Of a stretch of 64,000 nucleotides of DNA, positions 25,481 through 33,896 are shown one piece after another. Under the pieces are notes generated by a model. The model ran no database searches. It saw only the letters and a list, made by a program, of their open reading frames with translations, and had not been told where the DNA came from. A program made the translations under genes and the position numbers. This DNA is from an uncultured Paracoccaceae bacterium. GTDB taxonomy: Bacteria > Pseudomonadota > Alphaproteobacteria > Rhodobacterales > Rhodobacteraceae. Position 1 is the stretch's first letter; every line of letters starts with the position of its first letter. The DNA lies in NCBI GenBank assembly GCA_947502145.1, contig CANMYO010000001.1, positions 1,667,501-1,731,500 of the forward strand. The letters run 5' to 3'.

Positions 25481-26734
25481 ATGACATTTATCTGGATTAT
25501 TCTCTTTCTGATTGCTGCCTACGTGATTTATGGGCTTGCCGCTCCGCACCCATATCGGCGCATATTTGCAAGTGATTTGCCCGACAACGCGCGCAGCGAC
25601 GGTTACCTTTCCCCGCACGAAGTCATTGATCCTGACGAAGATGTTATTGCACAGCGGGTCAGCGACGCTTTTTCAGCGCAGACCAGTCGATATGAAAAGA
25701 ATGCGGGCAAGGGTGACACTGCGTTTCACGAACCTCATTGGGGGCATACGAACGGGATCCTGCACGGAACACTTAGCATCGGCAGTATCGAAAATTTGCC
25801 AGAACAATTCCGCGTCGGGCTTTTTGCGACGGATCGCAACTATCCCGTGGTGGTGCGCAGCGGGGTGAGTGAGGATCGCGACCTTGGTTTTGCGGTCAAT
25901 CGATTGGCTGTGAAACTTGACTACCCGGAACCCGTTCCCAACGTCTATGCATCAGATGGAACGGCGAACGAACTTGATTTGCTTTTTGTTGCAGGCTCGT
26001 CGGAAACGAATGCGCTGGACCATACGTTTTTCGTGCGCGACGCGCGACAGATGAACGTCGCGGCTGGTCTTAAACCTCTATCCTTTGAAACGTTTAAGAC
26101 ACTCGCCAACTGGCGCAACCTCGCGCTTTTGCTGGGTGTCCGTAATCGGGTGAGGAAACTGATGGCGCCCCATCGGCAACCGCCCGAGAACAACAAGGGT
26201 TGGGCAGGAAAGCCCTATTACTCGATTGGGCCATTTGCATTGGGGGATGGTGCGATGAAGTTTCGCCTTGATCCGGAAACCCAGCACATCGTGGCAGCGC
26301 ATGATCCAAGAAAACGGGATGTCACATCGGTCTACAAGGACAACATGGACGCGTGGATGAAGGCTGGCGAAGACGTTGTCTTTCGGTTGGGTGTTCAGCT
26401 TGCGACACGCGACTGCATTCCCGAACCGGCAGCTGGTGATCCGCCAAAGTCGGCGATGGTGGCCGAATATTGCGACATTCAGTGGGACGAGACGGCATCG
26501 CCATATATTGATGTTGGCACTCTCACACTGAAGGCGGATACGTCTTTAAACACGGCTGACGTCTGGGAAAAACTTCAGTTCAATGCATGGAACACGCTTC
26601 CATCAATGCGTCCGCTGGGGCAATTGTTTCGGCTACGCAAACACGTACACAAAGCACACAGCAATACGCGGCTGGCGCATATCTACGGCAACCAGCCGGG
26701 CGAGTTGACCGGGAAATGCCCATTTCAGCATTGA
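25481..26734 (+). CDS. Membrane-anchored catalase-superfamily protein
   Basis: A 417-residue protein with an N-terminal transmembrane helix (MTFIWIILFLIAAYVIYGLA) followed by a catalase-like heme-domain fold. The HTNGILHGTLSIGSIENLP segment resembles the distal-side region of the catalase-related SrpA-like group. RVGLFATDRNYPVVVRSG and the FAVNRLAVKL stretch are also family-like. Minimal catalase homologues of this kind may act as peroxidases or peroxygenases. The start ATG at 25481 is preferred because upstream residues look unrelated. Base composition from here onward is less GC-rich than the left flank. Confidence 0.68.
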   Translation: MTFIWIILFLIAAYVIYGLAAPHPYRRIFASDLPDNARSDGYLSPHEVIDPDEDVIAQRVSDAFSAQTSRYEKNAGKGDTAFHEPHWGHTNGILHGTLSIGSIENLPEQFRVGLFATDRNYPVVVRSGVSEDRDLGFAVNRLAVKLDYPEPVPNVYASDGTANELDLLFVAGSSETNALDHTFFVRDARQMNVAAGLKPLSFETFKTLANWRNLALLLGVRNRVRKLMAPHRQPPENNKGWAGKPYYSIGPFALGDGAMKFRLDPETQHIVAAHDPRKRDVTSVYKDNMDAWMKAGEDVVFRLGVQLATRDCIPEPAAGDPPKSAMVAEYCDIQWDETASPYIDVGTLTLKADTSLNTADVWEKLQFNAWNTLPSMRPLGQLFRLRKHVHKAHSNTRLAHIYGNQPGELTGKCPFQH

Positions 26735-26950
26735 CCGATTGTCGGGTTGGCCATGTGCATTTTGGCCCAGTCGCACTGGTGCCAGCGGCAGACAGCAAAC
26801 ATGCGTGCGCCGTTGGTCAGACGGTGTCCTGCCCGACAGCCACCTTTTCACCGCAGGTTCAACGACGCCAGCGTAGCGGATAACAGCTGTGGGTGCGCAT
26901 CACAGCATGCCAGACGGGCCAGAAATGGTCGCTGGGGCGGCCCTTTCCAT

Positions 26951-27532
26951 CTACGTGCCCGTCGACTGCCCATGCTGCGTGGTTGCTGAAGGCCGTGGCG
27001 CGCGCCAAAACACCGAGTTCAGCCCGCTTTTCGAAATCCCGGACAAAATCATTCCATGGGTGCGCGTATTAATTGTACGGCCAACAGGATCGGCTGTAAC
27101 GGCAGAAACTCGCACGATGTTTTCCGCGCCCGTCATCTTTGCCGTTGCGATGACATTGGAAGCTTGTACTTCCGCAAACGGGTTGGCCGCCGAGATCAAC
27201 ACGACCGTTTCGATTCCATCCAGTGCGGTGGTGAGGGTCTTGTGATCCTCAAACGCGCCGACAACTGGCTGAATGCCCAGGGCTGTAACTGACGCGGCCT
27301 TGTCTGGATCATGGAGCAGAGCCTTCACGGCAGTCCCGCCCCTCTGGCCAAAGAGGCGCAAGACCTCCATGCCACCGTATTTGGATCGCCATTTGTAGAA
27401 GTTCGCGCTGCTCATCCCGTGCTCACGGCACAAATCAGAGACAGGCACACCATTCTCGGCCTGCTTCAGGATCGCCATGATCTGCGCGTCGCTGTACTTT
27501 GATTTCTTTATCAGAATTTCCTCTTCCATCAT
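26951..27532 (-). pseudogene. Chimeric ORF: IS3-family OrfA N-terminus fused to a truncated NmrA-like NAD(P)-binding protein
   Basis: The 193-codon frame begins with an IS3-family OrfA helix-turn-helix (residues about 8-55, KYSDAQIMAILKQAENGVPV and REHGMSSANFYKWRSKYGG). It then continues in frame into an NmrA/atypical-SDR segment (VKALLHDPDKAASVTALG, LDGIETVVLISAANPFAEVQASNVI). The NmrA part lacks its N-terminal GxxGxxG nucleotide motif, and after about residue 150 it drifts from the family, as if frameshifted. It looks like the scar of an insertion sequence that hit an NmrA-like gene. A functional protein is unlikely but the frame is intact. Confidence 0.72.
27371..27532 (-). mobile_element. 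IS3-family insertion sequence remnant (start of orfA)
   Basis: About 54 codons of an IS3-family OrfA transposase HTH, ending at KYGGM before the leucine-zipper region. No OrfB with a DDE domain follows. A short CCCC-AAGTTT-GGGG-like inverted stretch occurs near 27557-27572, just outside; whether it is a terminal repeat is unclear. Confidence 0.65.
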
Positions 27533-27614
27533 TCGAGAAAATTCTACTTCCGCACACCCCTAAGTTTCGGGGGGATTACCGATCTAATTGCGGCAGGGGC
27601 CAAATTGGAAGAGC

Positions 27615-28370
27615 CTACTCGAGTGGCAAGCCCTGAGAAATAAATACTGCTGCTACATCTGGATGTGCCCGGGCGAGCAATCCGGGCGTTTCAAGTAATT
27701 CAGAGAAGGCTTCTGTGTCAGCGCCCTGCTCGATAAGAAACAGGGTCGTAGCCGGATGCACGCCAAAGGCCGCCAGATGAAGAGCGGTTGTGCCGACACT
27801 GGAGGATGCGTCAACTGACACGCCCGACTCCAAGAAGAGACGCACCACATCCGTCTCACCCGCTGACGCGGCCCAATGTATCGGCAAAGTCGCATAGCCA
27901 TTGCTCACTTCAATGCTTGGGTCAGCGCCGATTTCTAGAAGTAGAGCGACCACGTCGGTATGACCTTGCCCTGCCGCGATGTGTAGCGCAGTTCCACTGC
28001 CTTCGTGTTCTCCGTATGTGACGTCAGCACCTGCTGCGACTAACTGCTCCACTGTCGCCACCGATCCGCCAGTTGCGGCCAACTGCAAAGGCGTGAATTT
28101 GTCGGCGGTTGACCCTATGGCGTCAACTGGCGTTCCGGCCTCCAGCAATAGCTGGACAACTTCAGAATGTCCTCGCGCTGCTGCCCAATGCAAAGGCGTG
28201 CCGACAGCCTTGTCCAATTCAAGCACATCAGCACCATTGGCAATTAAGGCACTTACGGCTTCGATATCGCCGGATCTCGCCACCTTGTGAAGCTCATTTG
28301 CGTAAGCTGACGCAGTCGTCAGAGAAAACCACAAAACCGAATAGAGGAGTGCACGTGAATTTGAGTTCAA
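27615..28370 (-). CDS. Exported ankyrin-repeat protein
   Basis: A 251-residue protein with a signal peptide (residues 1-24, ending ASAYA) and about six ankyrin repeats. Repeat cores include GTPLHWAAARGHSEVVQLLLEAG, TPLQLAATGGSVATVEQLVAAG, TALHIAAGQGHTDVVALLLEIG and LPIHWAASAGETDVV, each paraphrased here by position 55-220. The start is a TTG at 28370 because no in-frame ATG gives a signal peptide. A protein-protein binding role in the periplasm is inferred. One copy of the 70-bp dispersed repeat lies 60 bp upstream. Confidence 0.82.
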   Translation of the reverse strand: MNSNSRALLYSVLWFSLTTASAYANELHKVARSGDIEAVSALIANGADVLELDKAVGTPLHWAAARGHSEVVQLLLEAGTPVDAIGSTADKFTPLQLAATGGSVATVEQLVAAGADVTYGEHEGSGTALHIAAGQGHTDVVALLLEIGADPSIEVSNGYATLPIHWAASAGETDVVRLFLESGVSVDASSSVGTTALHLAAFGVHPATTLFLIEQGADTEAFSELLETPGLLARAHPDVAAVFISQGLPLE

Positions 28371-28429
28371 CTACTTCATCCATATCATGTCAGTGTACTG
28401 GCCACATAATACCACAGACCTTTGGCTTT

Positions 28430-28499
28430 GTCCGTAGACCTCCCGTTGACGTCAAGAATTGGTCTGCCGCGCCGCGGCAAGTCTGGTTAGAGCGCAAAG
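28430..28499 (+). repeat. 70-bp dispersed repeat, copy 1
   Basis: First of five copies, all in plus orientation. It contains the palindromes TTGACGTCAA and TGCCGCGCCGCGGCA. This copy lies between two minus-strand genes. Confidence 0.88.
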
Positions 28500-28508
28500 C
28501 TACATTTT

Positions 28509-28958
28509 TCAGCCGTTGACAAAATGTGCTTCGTAAGCTGCTTCGCAAAGCTCAAACTTACTTTCTGCAACCTGCCAAGCAAGCACTGCCGACAACAATC
28601 GCGCCGCCATAAATGATGCGCACGCGTCTTCGACGTTTCCCGCTTCGTCCGCCGTGAAATAGCAGTCATCAAGAGCATCAACCTGATTTTGGGAAACGCT
28701 ATAAGGCCGAATTTCAAAGTTTTTTGGCAATAGTTGAGCGGCTTTGTCCGGCAACATCGCCAGTCTTTCCGTAAGTATCGACATCACTTCGACTTTTGCT
28801 TCACTCAAAGCAGAAGAATTGAGTTGTTCGGCAAGTTCGGGGTTCAGTGTTTCGAGGCGCGATTGCATGGCGAAGGTATATGTCTCGCAGCGGCGCTCGT
28901 ATAGTGTAAACGGCAGCTCAGTCCGCTGAGCCGCCGTTGTGGCCGCTATTCGGGTCAC
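28509..28958 (-). CDS. Hypothetical protein
   Basis: A 149-residue, mostly helical, acidic protein starting with GTG 28958 (TAAGG four bases upstream). It has two Cys-rich helical segments (RRCETYTFAMQSRLETLN and DDCYFTADEAGNVEDACASF) and no signal peptide or recognised domain. Its stop codon lies ten bases from repeat copy 1, so the C-terminus might have been altered by repeat insertion. I do not recognise the family. Confidence 0.5.
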   Translation of the reverse strand: MTRIAATTAAQRTELPFTLYERRCETYTFAMQSRLETLNPELAEQLNSSALSEAKVEVMSILTERLAMLPDKAAQLLPKNFEIRPYSVSQNQVDALDDCYFTADEAGNVEDACASFMAARLLSAVLAWQVAESKFELCEAAYEAHFVNG

Positions 28959-29040
28959 AGAACCTTACCGAAAGCGTCATATGTCCGCTGTGAGCCGATA
29001 TCGACGGATGCTGCGGAAAGTATGAATGACAGCTATGGAG

Positions 29041-29706
29041 CTACAAGCTCTTCAGGTAATCTGCAAACTCCTTGCCTTTTTCCTTCCTAAATATTTCACC
29101 GTTTTCGCTGATTTCGCCGAGCCGGTCTAATCTGAAGTTTCTAAAGTCATGCCTGAGTTCGCACCATGCGGTTAGCACCCAAACGGTTTCGAATGCGGTC
29201 AACCCAAGTGGCCGCAAAATACGTTCACTCTGGCTCTCATGAGCATCTTCATAGGTGACGGCGAGCTTTTTCCTGTGTCTGATAGCGGTTCTGATAGCGC
29301 TTAGCCCTGATGCGGTGTCTGCCTTGTTCTCTCCACCAACGGCCAGCAGTGGCTGTTGAAGGTGCCGCCGGTCCTCTGACAAGACAGTTTCGATCTTCCC
29401 GAAGAGCCTCTGTGCGGCTTGCCCAAGGGCTTCATCGCCGCGCGCTGTGACCATACGGATCCCGAGCAGCAACGCATCAAGCTCATCCGGGTCGAAATGC
29501 AACGGCGGGAGGAAATAGCCTGCCTCGATCTGGTATCCGATGCCACCCTCACCCCGAATGGGCGCGCCCATGGACTGCAACGTGGCGATGTCGCGATAGA
29601 TGGTTCTAACCGAAACATTCAGGTCGGCGGCGAGCGAATCTGCGGTCAACGGCGTTCGACGCCCGCGCAGATGATCGAGGATCGAAAAAAGTCTTGTAGT
29701 CCGCAT
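29041..29706 (-). CDS. YafY-type HTH/WYL-domain transcriptional regulator
   Basis: A 221-residue regulator with an N-terminal HTH (FSILDHLRGRRTPLTADSLA, NVSVRTIYRDIATL, APIRGEGGIGYQI) and a C-terminal WYL-type ligand domain (about 130-215), containing RPLGLTAFETVWVLTAWCE where WYL is typical. ATG 29706 has AGGGG five bases upstream. It is divergent from the duplicated-barrel protein gene; a TTGACA -35 element lies between. It probably regulates that neighbour. Confidence 0.88.
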   Translation of the reverse strand: MRTTRLFSILDHLRGRRTPLTADSLAADLNVSVRTIYRDIATLQSMGAPIRGEGGIGYQIEAGYFLPPLHFDPDELDALLLGIRMVTARGDEALGQAAQRLFGKIETVLSEDRRHLQQPLLAVGGENKADTASGLSAIRTAIRHRKKLAVTYEDAHESQSERILRPLGLTAFETVWVLTAWCELRHDFRNFRLDRLGEISENGEIFRKEKGKEFADYLKSL

Positions 29707-29775
29707 GCTGCCCCTGACGAAAATTGACAACCCTCTTCATTAGTAGCTGGGCTGCATCAAATGAAAGGACTTTCT

Positions 29776-30414
29776 ATGCTACGGAAAAATATTGGCCCAG
29801 TAACTGTGATGGGATTTGCGCGATACTCTGCCAAGCCCGGAGTTGATCCGGCCAACTTGATTGCTGCCACCCGGGTTTGGCAATCAGAGTTTTTGGCGCA
29901 CCAGCCAGGTATCGCGATGCACTGCTTTCTGGGAAATCTGAAAGGTGACTTCGCAGACGCAATTCTTGCGACTGACGAAGCGTCATTTATCGCCATGGCG
30001 CAAGAACACCCAAATGCACCTTCCACTGGACCTGTTATGGAAATGCTGGACCGAGATAGCATTCGGTTGGCTAAAAACAACCTGCTTGGCGGGCCCGTAC
30101 CGCTGCCGATTGACTTCTCATGTGTGGAGTTTGGGACGTTCTCCCCGAATGATCCGAAGTCGTTCACTGAAGGAGGGCTATTGGACGCATCCCGCAAAAT
30201 CGAAGGAACTTACCTTGCAAATTTTGAAGAGGCGAAATCCCACTTCGTTGCTCGGGTAGATGAGAACACCTACTCGGAAATCGCCTTTGTAGAGACGTCA
30301 GGCGCAGCACGTGAAATCTGTGGAGGATATACGGGCAACAAAGATTGTACCCCCATGTTGGAGATGTTCGATCCAAAGTCGGTAGATTTAGATTTCTGGC
30401 ACGTGTTGGCTTAA
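29776..30414 (+). CDS. Protein with two tandem dimeric alpha-beta-barrel-like halves
   Basis: A 212-residue protein, start ATG 29776 with AAAGGA six bases upstream (an ATG at 29761 is also in frame). Two halves look homologous: residues about 5-95 end in MEMLDRDSIRL and residues about 105-210 end in LEMFDPKSVDL, each preceded by a beta-alpha-beta pattern like antibiotic-monooxygenase/EthD barrels. An internal duplication forming a pseudo-dimer is inferred. The gene is divergent from a YafY regulator, a common arrangement for small-molecule-modifying or -binding proteins. No catalytic residue is recognised. Confidence 0.6.
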   Translation: MLRKNIGPVTVMGFARYSAKPGVDPANLIAATRVWQSEFLAHQPGIAMHCFLGNLKGDFADAILATDEASFIAMAQEHPNAPSTGPVMEMLDRDSIRLAKNNLLGGPVPLPIDFSCVEFGTFSPNDPKSFTEGGLLDASRKIEGTYLANFEEAKSHFVARVDENTYSEIAFVETSGAAREICGGYTGNKDCTPMLEMFDPKSVDLDFWHVLA

Positions 30415-30460
30415 ATGAACCAAAGCTGCCGTTGATGTGCCAGCATCAAACGGCAGCAAA

Positions 30461-30530
30461 GTCCCACAGACCTCCTGTTGACGTCAAGAATTGGCCCGCC
30501 GCGCCGCGGCAAGTCTGGTTAGAGCCCAAA
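30461..30530 (+). repeat. 70-bp dispersed repeat, copy 2
   Basis: Lies between convergent genes. Both palindromes (TTGACGTCAA and TGCCGCG-C-CGCGGCA type) are intact apart from a C/G change near the second. Confidence 0.88.
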
Positions 30531-30582
30531 CCTACCGAATGCTGCGCCCCGCACGAACGACTGCTCTGTTACGGATGAAGTT

Positions 30583-31407
30583 TCACGTCTCGGTTCGTCT
30601 ATTTGACATGATCGCAACTGCAACGGCAGCAAGGGCTATGTTGATGCCGACATAAACATAGAGGCCAAACTGCGGACCCGCATCATCCAGACGATACACT
30701 GGCAGGACAATCAGGACGGTGTTTTGCACCCCATGCATGATCCAAGGGATCGCGAGCTTGTAACCAGAAAGCTGAAACAGCCAAAGCATTTGCACTGAAA
30801 ACGCCATGGTGAAGACAACGAAGACTAGGAACGGGATGAAGATGTGCGGGTCTCCGGGAATGATCCAAAGTGGCAGGTGCCAGAGTCCCCAGATTGCCCC
30901 AAGCAGCAGGCTCGATTTCACAAATCCAAATCTATCTTGCATTGGCTCTTGGGCGTACCCACGCCACCCAAACTCCTCCTGACCACCTCCAAAAATCATC
31001 ATCGATAGGAATGCGGGGATAAGCCAAACGACCACAGGATATGGAAGGTCGGTTGGAACCATACTATCTGGAAGAGCGTCCGCACCTGTAATTGAAACAA
31101 CGGTTGTGGCCAGCCATGCAGAAGCGACAGGAAGCGCGATGGCAGCAATCAGCATCAGCGGTTTGATGCGAAGGTCAAATGCACTCTTGACCAGTCTCCA
31201 CGCAGATTTCCAGCCACCGTCGCGCCACAACAGGATCAAAGCGGCAGCCATGGGCCCAAAAGTCGACATGAAACCGGCAAAGCCGTTGTAACCGTTACCG
31301 CTCAGCGGCGTGGATAGCCCGCGCCAGTCCAGAAATGTCGGGATGAAGAAAACCCAAGAGAGGCCGAATGTCAGGAGGAAGAACGTGCGCAGCCTAGCAT
31401 TGTGCAT
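30583..31407 (-). CDS. CPBP family intramembrane metalloprotease (CAAX protease-like)
   Basis: A 274-residue membrane protein with about seven to eight helices. The catalytic motifs of the Rce1/CPBP family are present: GGGQEEFGWRGY (Glu-Glu and Arg), GAIWGLWHLPLW (His) and WIMHGVQN (His). The start ATG 31407 has AGAGGAAA nine bases upstream; an ATG at 31428 is possible. In bacteria these proteins process or confer immunity to small peptides, or act on prenylated or lipidic substrates. It is divergent from a TetR gene with a large inverted repeat between, so TetR control is likely. Confidence 0.88.
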   Translation of the reverse strand: MHNARLRTFFLLTFGLSWVFFIPTFLDWRGLSTPLSGNGYNGFAGFMSTFGPMAAALILLWRDGGWKSAWRLVKSAFDLRIKPLMLIAAIALPVASAWLATTVVSITGADALPDSMVPTDLPYPVVVWLIPAFLSMMIFGGGQEEFGWRGYAQEPMQDRFGFVKSSLLLGAIWGLWHLPLWIIPGDPHIFIPFLVFVVFTMAFSVQMLWLFQLSGYKLAIPWIMHGVQNTVLIVLPVYRLDDAGPQFGLYVYVGINIALAAVAVAIMSNRRTET

Positions 31408-31466
31408 TACTAGTTTCCTCTCGTTCATCGCGTGGCTCTCTTGCGCATCGAGCCTGTGACGCTAAG

Positions 31467-31516
31467 AACATACCCGTGGTCAGTTTCCATGAGCAAATAC
31501 TGACCGTCGGTATGTT
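31467..31516. promoter_or_regulatory. Large inverted-repeat operator between CPBP protease and TetR genes
   Basis: AACATACCCGTGGTCAGT (31467-31484) and ACTGACCGTCGGTATGTT (31499-31516) are inverted relative to each other at 15 of 18 positions, with a 14-bp spacer. Each arm also contains a small ACC-N3-GGT palindrome, so two TetR dimers could bind. Confidence 0.65.
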
Positions 31517-31540
31517 TGTAAAGGGAGACGCCCAATCGAA

Positions 31541-32260
31541 GTGTCTGTTCGCCGAAAGAACTTGAAGCCGGAGGAACGCCGCAGTCAGATTTTTGACTGT
31601 GCACAGGAGTTATTTTTGACGAAAGGCTTCGCGCGCACATCGATCAACGACATTATGAACGCAGCAAGCGTCTCGAAAGGGGCCTTCTACCATCATTTCG
31701 ACTCGAAAGAGGCGATGGTTGAGGGGCTGATGGACCGGTACTCAAACCAAATCAGGGGCGCATACGACGCAGTGATCGAGACCGAAGGCCTCGACGCGAT
31801 GGCGAGGTACATGATGTATCTGGAGATCCTTCGCGACCGGCAGAAGATTGCGGAACCAAAGTCAATGATGCTGGTCATCACATCACTGCTCAATGAAGAG
31901 GATGTGGCGTTTCAAGATCGACTGATGGAAGCCGTCGTGGCCGCTGTGGTGCCAGTCTTCTCGGAAGTCTTACGACTTGGAATCGAAGAAGGCACATTTC
32001 AAATTGATGACCATCAGACGGCGGCGCCGTTAATCGTGCGAATAGCCAATCAGCATCGCTACGTACTCAGGTCTGCTTTCGCGGCAAGGACACCGGAGGA
32101 ACAAAAGGATGCTGTGCAACGTATCAATGACAGTCTGAACATGCAGGGATTGGCCATTGATCGACTGCTTGGAATCCCGGACGGCTCGACCCAGCTAAGG
32201 AATGACGATTACGCTAAAGACTTTGTCGGCAACCTGCGGCAGGCCGCCTCGTCACAGTGA
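31541..32260 (+). CDS. TetR family transcriptional regulator
   Basis: A 239-residue regulator starting with GTG 31541. The HTH is FARTSINDIMNAASVSKGAFYHHFDSKEAMVE (paraphrased; residues about 30-60). The C-terminal ligand domain is about 180 residues and not assigned. It is divergent from the CPBP protease and faces the inverted repeat at 31467-31516. Repeat copy 3 follows the gene. Confidence 0.88.
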   Translation: MSVRRKNLKPEERRSQIFDCAQELFLTKGFARTSINDIMNAASVSKGAFYHHFDSKEAMVEGLMDRYSNQIRGAYDAVIETEGLDAMARYMMYLEILRDRQKIAEPKSMMLVITSLLNEEDVAFQDRLMEAVVAAVVPVFSEVLRLGIEEGTFQIDDHQTAAPLIVRIANQHRYVLRSAFAARTPEEQKDAVQRINDSLNMQGLAIDRLLGIPDGSTQLRNDDYAKDFVGNLRQAASSQ

Positions 32261-32328
32261 CTTCTCCATTTTTCTAGATCAAACGACCCACAAGCAGCCA
32301 TTGGGGCAAAAATGTGAACGGCAGCTTC

Positions 32329-32398
32329 GTCCGCAGACCTCCTGTTGACGTCAAGAATTGCTCTGCCGCGCCGCCGCAAGTCCGGTTTGAGCTCAAAG
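32329..32398 (+). repeat. 70-bp dispersed repeat, copy 3
   Basis: Lies between the convergent TetR and DUF6653 genes. The second palindrome is degraded (CCGCCGC instead of CCGCGGC). Confidence 0.87.
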
Positions 32399-32484
32399 TG
32401 TTTGCATACTGCATCGCGGCGAAGGTCTGCGTCCAATTTCCCATTACCCGAGTATCCTCAATGCCAGCGGGCTAACAAGAATTC

Positions 32485-32973
32485 TCAGGGCGCGAACGTA
32501 TCGCCCATATCAGCGTGCAACCACACCATGCGGTCCAGAAACCAGAGCTTGGCCCCCATGGCGAGCGTGAGCCCCATGATGAGCCAACCAAGTTCGAACT
32601 TCCAAAGCCCGTAGGCAAGTATGAGTGCTCCGCTACCAGCAAAGTAGGTCAAGAGGGTGGCAACCCGAATGTGATGGGTCGGGACTGGGTGTGCGTCGCG
32701 AGCCAACCATAAGCGCTCACCCAGTACGGCCTTTGTCATCCAGGTTTCGTGATGCAGCGGTGGACCAAACAGACGTGGATTGGTCCAGGTCCAAGCGACT
32801 ACTGCAAGCACCGGCCAAAGCGCACCCCAACCCAGCCAGACACGCGACCAGATAGCCAGGCACAGAAGCGGGAGAATCGTGATGCGGGACCAACCGCTCC
32901 ACGGGTTTGCGTGGCGTTCCCAAGTTGCATCGTCCATGCCCATGAGGCGTTCAGATAGTCTTGCGATTTCCAT
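32485..32973 (-). CDS. DUF6653 family membrane protein
   Basis: A 162-residue membrane protein with four predicted helices. The N-terminal MDDATWERHANPWSGWSR segment is characteristic of the DUF6653 family. The function is unknown. ATG 32973 begins one base after the stop of the 134-residue membrane protein; ATG 32991 or TTG 32997 are alternatives. It is the last gene of a five-gene coupled operon headed by a MATE exporter. Confidence 0.72.
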   Translation of the reverse strand: MEIARLSERLMGMDDATWERHANPWSGWSRITILPLLCLAIWSRVWLGWGALWPVLAVVAWTWTNPRLFGPPLHHETWMTKAVLGERLWLARDAHPVPTHHIRVATLLTYFAGSGALILAYGLWKFELGWLIMGLTLAMGAKLWFLDRMVWLHADMGDTFAP

Positions 32974-32974
32974 C

Positions 32975-33379
32975 CTATGACTTTGCCCCATATCCAAGTT
33001 TCAGCGACACCAGTTCGGCTAAAATGCCGCCGCCATGTATCACAAAACTGAGCGGAATAGCAGGAGCGATCGGGCTGTCCATGATCGGACCCCAAAGCAT
33101 CATCAGCGCGGAAACCGGAACGCAGTGCGCTGCAATTGCAAGCACGCTATAGCGTCTAGGCGTGCAACCGCCCGAGCCCATCCACATTGAAACCGCGACA
33201 AGCCCCATCAATGGATATGCCTGAACAAGGCCCACGATGGCCATGTCGTTTCCGGAAAGTCCGCCGTAGGGACCCATCCCTGTAAACCCGCCAAAGTAGG
33301 TGGCGCATGTCAGGATTGGGGTGAGGATCATGAGGGCTTTACCATGCCACTGCAATATCTGACGTCCGTTAAATTTCAT
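32975..33379 (-). CDS. Small four-helix membrane protein, unknown function
   Basis: A 134-residue protein with four hydrophobic segments (about 14-33, 47-68, 79-97 and 105-128). The last has a His-Gly-Gly-Gly turn (VIHGGGILAELVSLKLGYG). I do not recognise the family. It overlaps the SRPBCC gene by 11 bp and abuts the DUF6653 gene, so the three are co-translated. Confidence 0.68.
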   Translation of the reverse strand: MKFNGRQILQWHGKALMILTPILTCATYFGGFTGMGPYGGLSGNDMAIVGLVQAYPLMGLVAVSMWMGSGGCTPRRYSVLAIAAHCVPVSALMMLWGPIMDSPIAPAIPLSFVIHGGGILAELVSLKLGYGAKS

Positions 33380-33896
33380 CTGTTTGTCCTCTCTTGAGTT
33401 GGGCGAATGCAGGAATTCGCCTTGTCGTGGTGTTCGGTGCTTTCTGGGTGTGATTTGCCGGCGTGGGGTTTGACTGCGAAACCGTCTCGCACCAGCGCTT
33501 TAGTCCTCGGTTCTCTTGCATCAGGGCAAGCCAGATCAGTGGGGCAAGAAAGGCTGCGCAAATCATGGCGACGGGCCCGACCAGCTTGACTGTCAGGGTG
33601 CAGTTGGTCCCGTTCTCGTGAGTGGCCAGCCGATGGGTTGCCCGCATGCGAATGGCTTTGCCAGAGGTCTCCCACACAAAGAACTGGCCATCAGTGATCT
33701 CTGTCACGGTCCAGACCGTTCTGGATTGCATCGGTTGTTTGATGATGGCCTGACTGCCAACACCAAAACCCAAGTTGTCCAAGCGGCGTGCAGTTTGCAC
33801 GGTTGGGGCCCAGTCAGGCCAACTGCTAATATCTGTTGTTGTTTCCCAGACCTGTTGGATGGGACTGGCAATGAATGTGCTGTGTGTAATCAACAT
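33369..33896 (-). CDS. SRPBCC family protein
   Basis: A 175-residue START/Bet v1-like lipid- or ligand-binding fold. The N-terminal FIASPIQQVWETTTDISSWPDWAPTV is the standard SRPBCC opening, followed by WTVTEITDGQFFVWE and a late hydrophobic stretch (AMICAAFLAPLIWLALM). The family binds hydrophobic small molecules, some catalytically. ATG 33896 directly follows the stop of the 61-residue gene. Confidence 0.8.
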   Translation of the reverse strand: MLITHSTFIASPIQQVWETTTDISSWPDWAPTVQTARRLDNLGFGVGSQAIIKQPMQSRTVWTVTEITDGQFFVWETSGKAIRMRATHRLATHENGTNCTLTVKLVGPVAMICAAFLAPLIWLALMQENRGLKRWCETVSQSNPTPANHTQKAPNTTTRRIPAFAQLKRGQTDEI

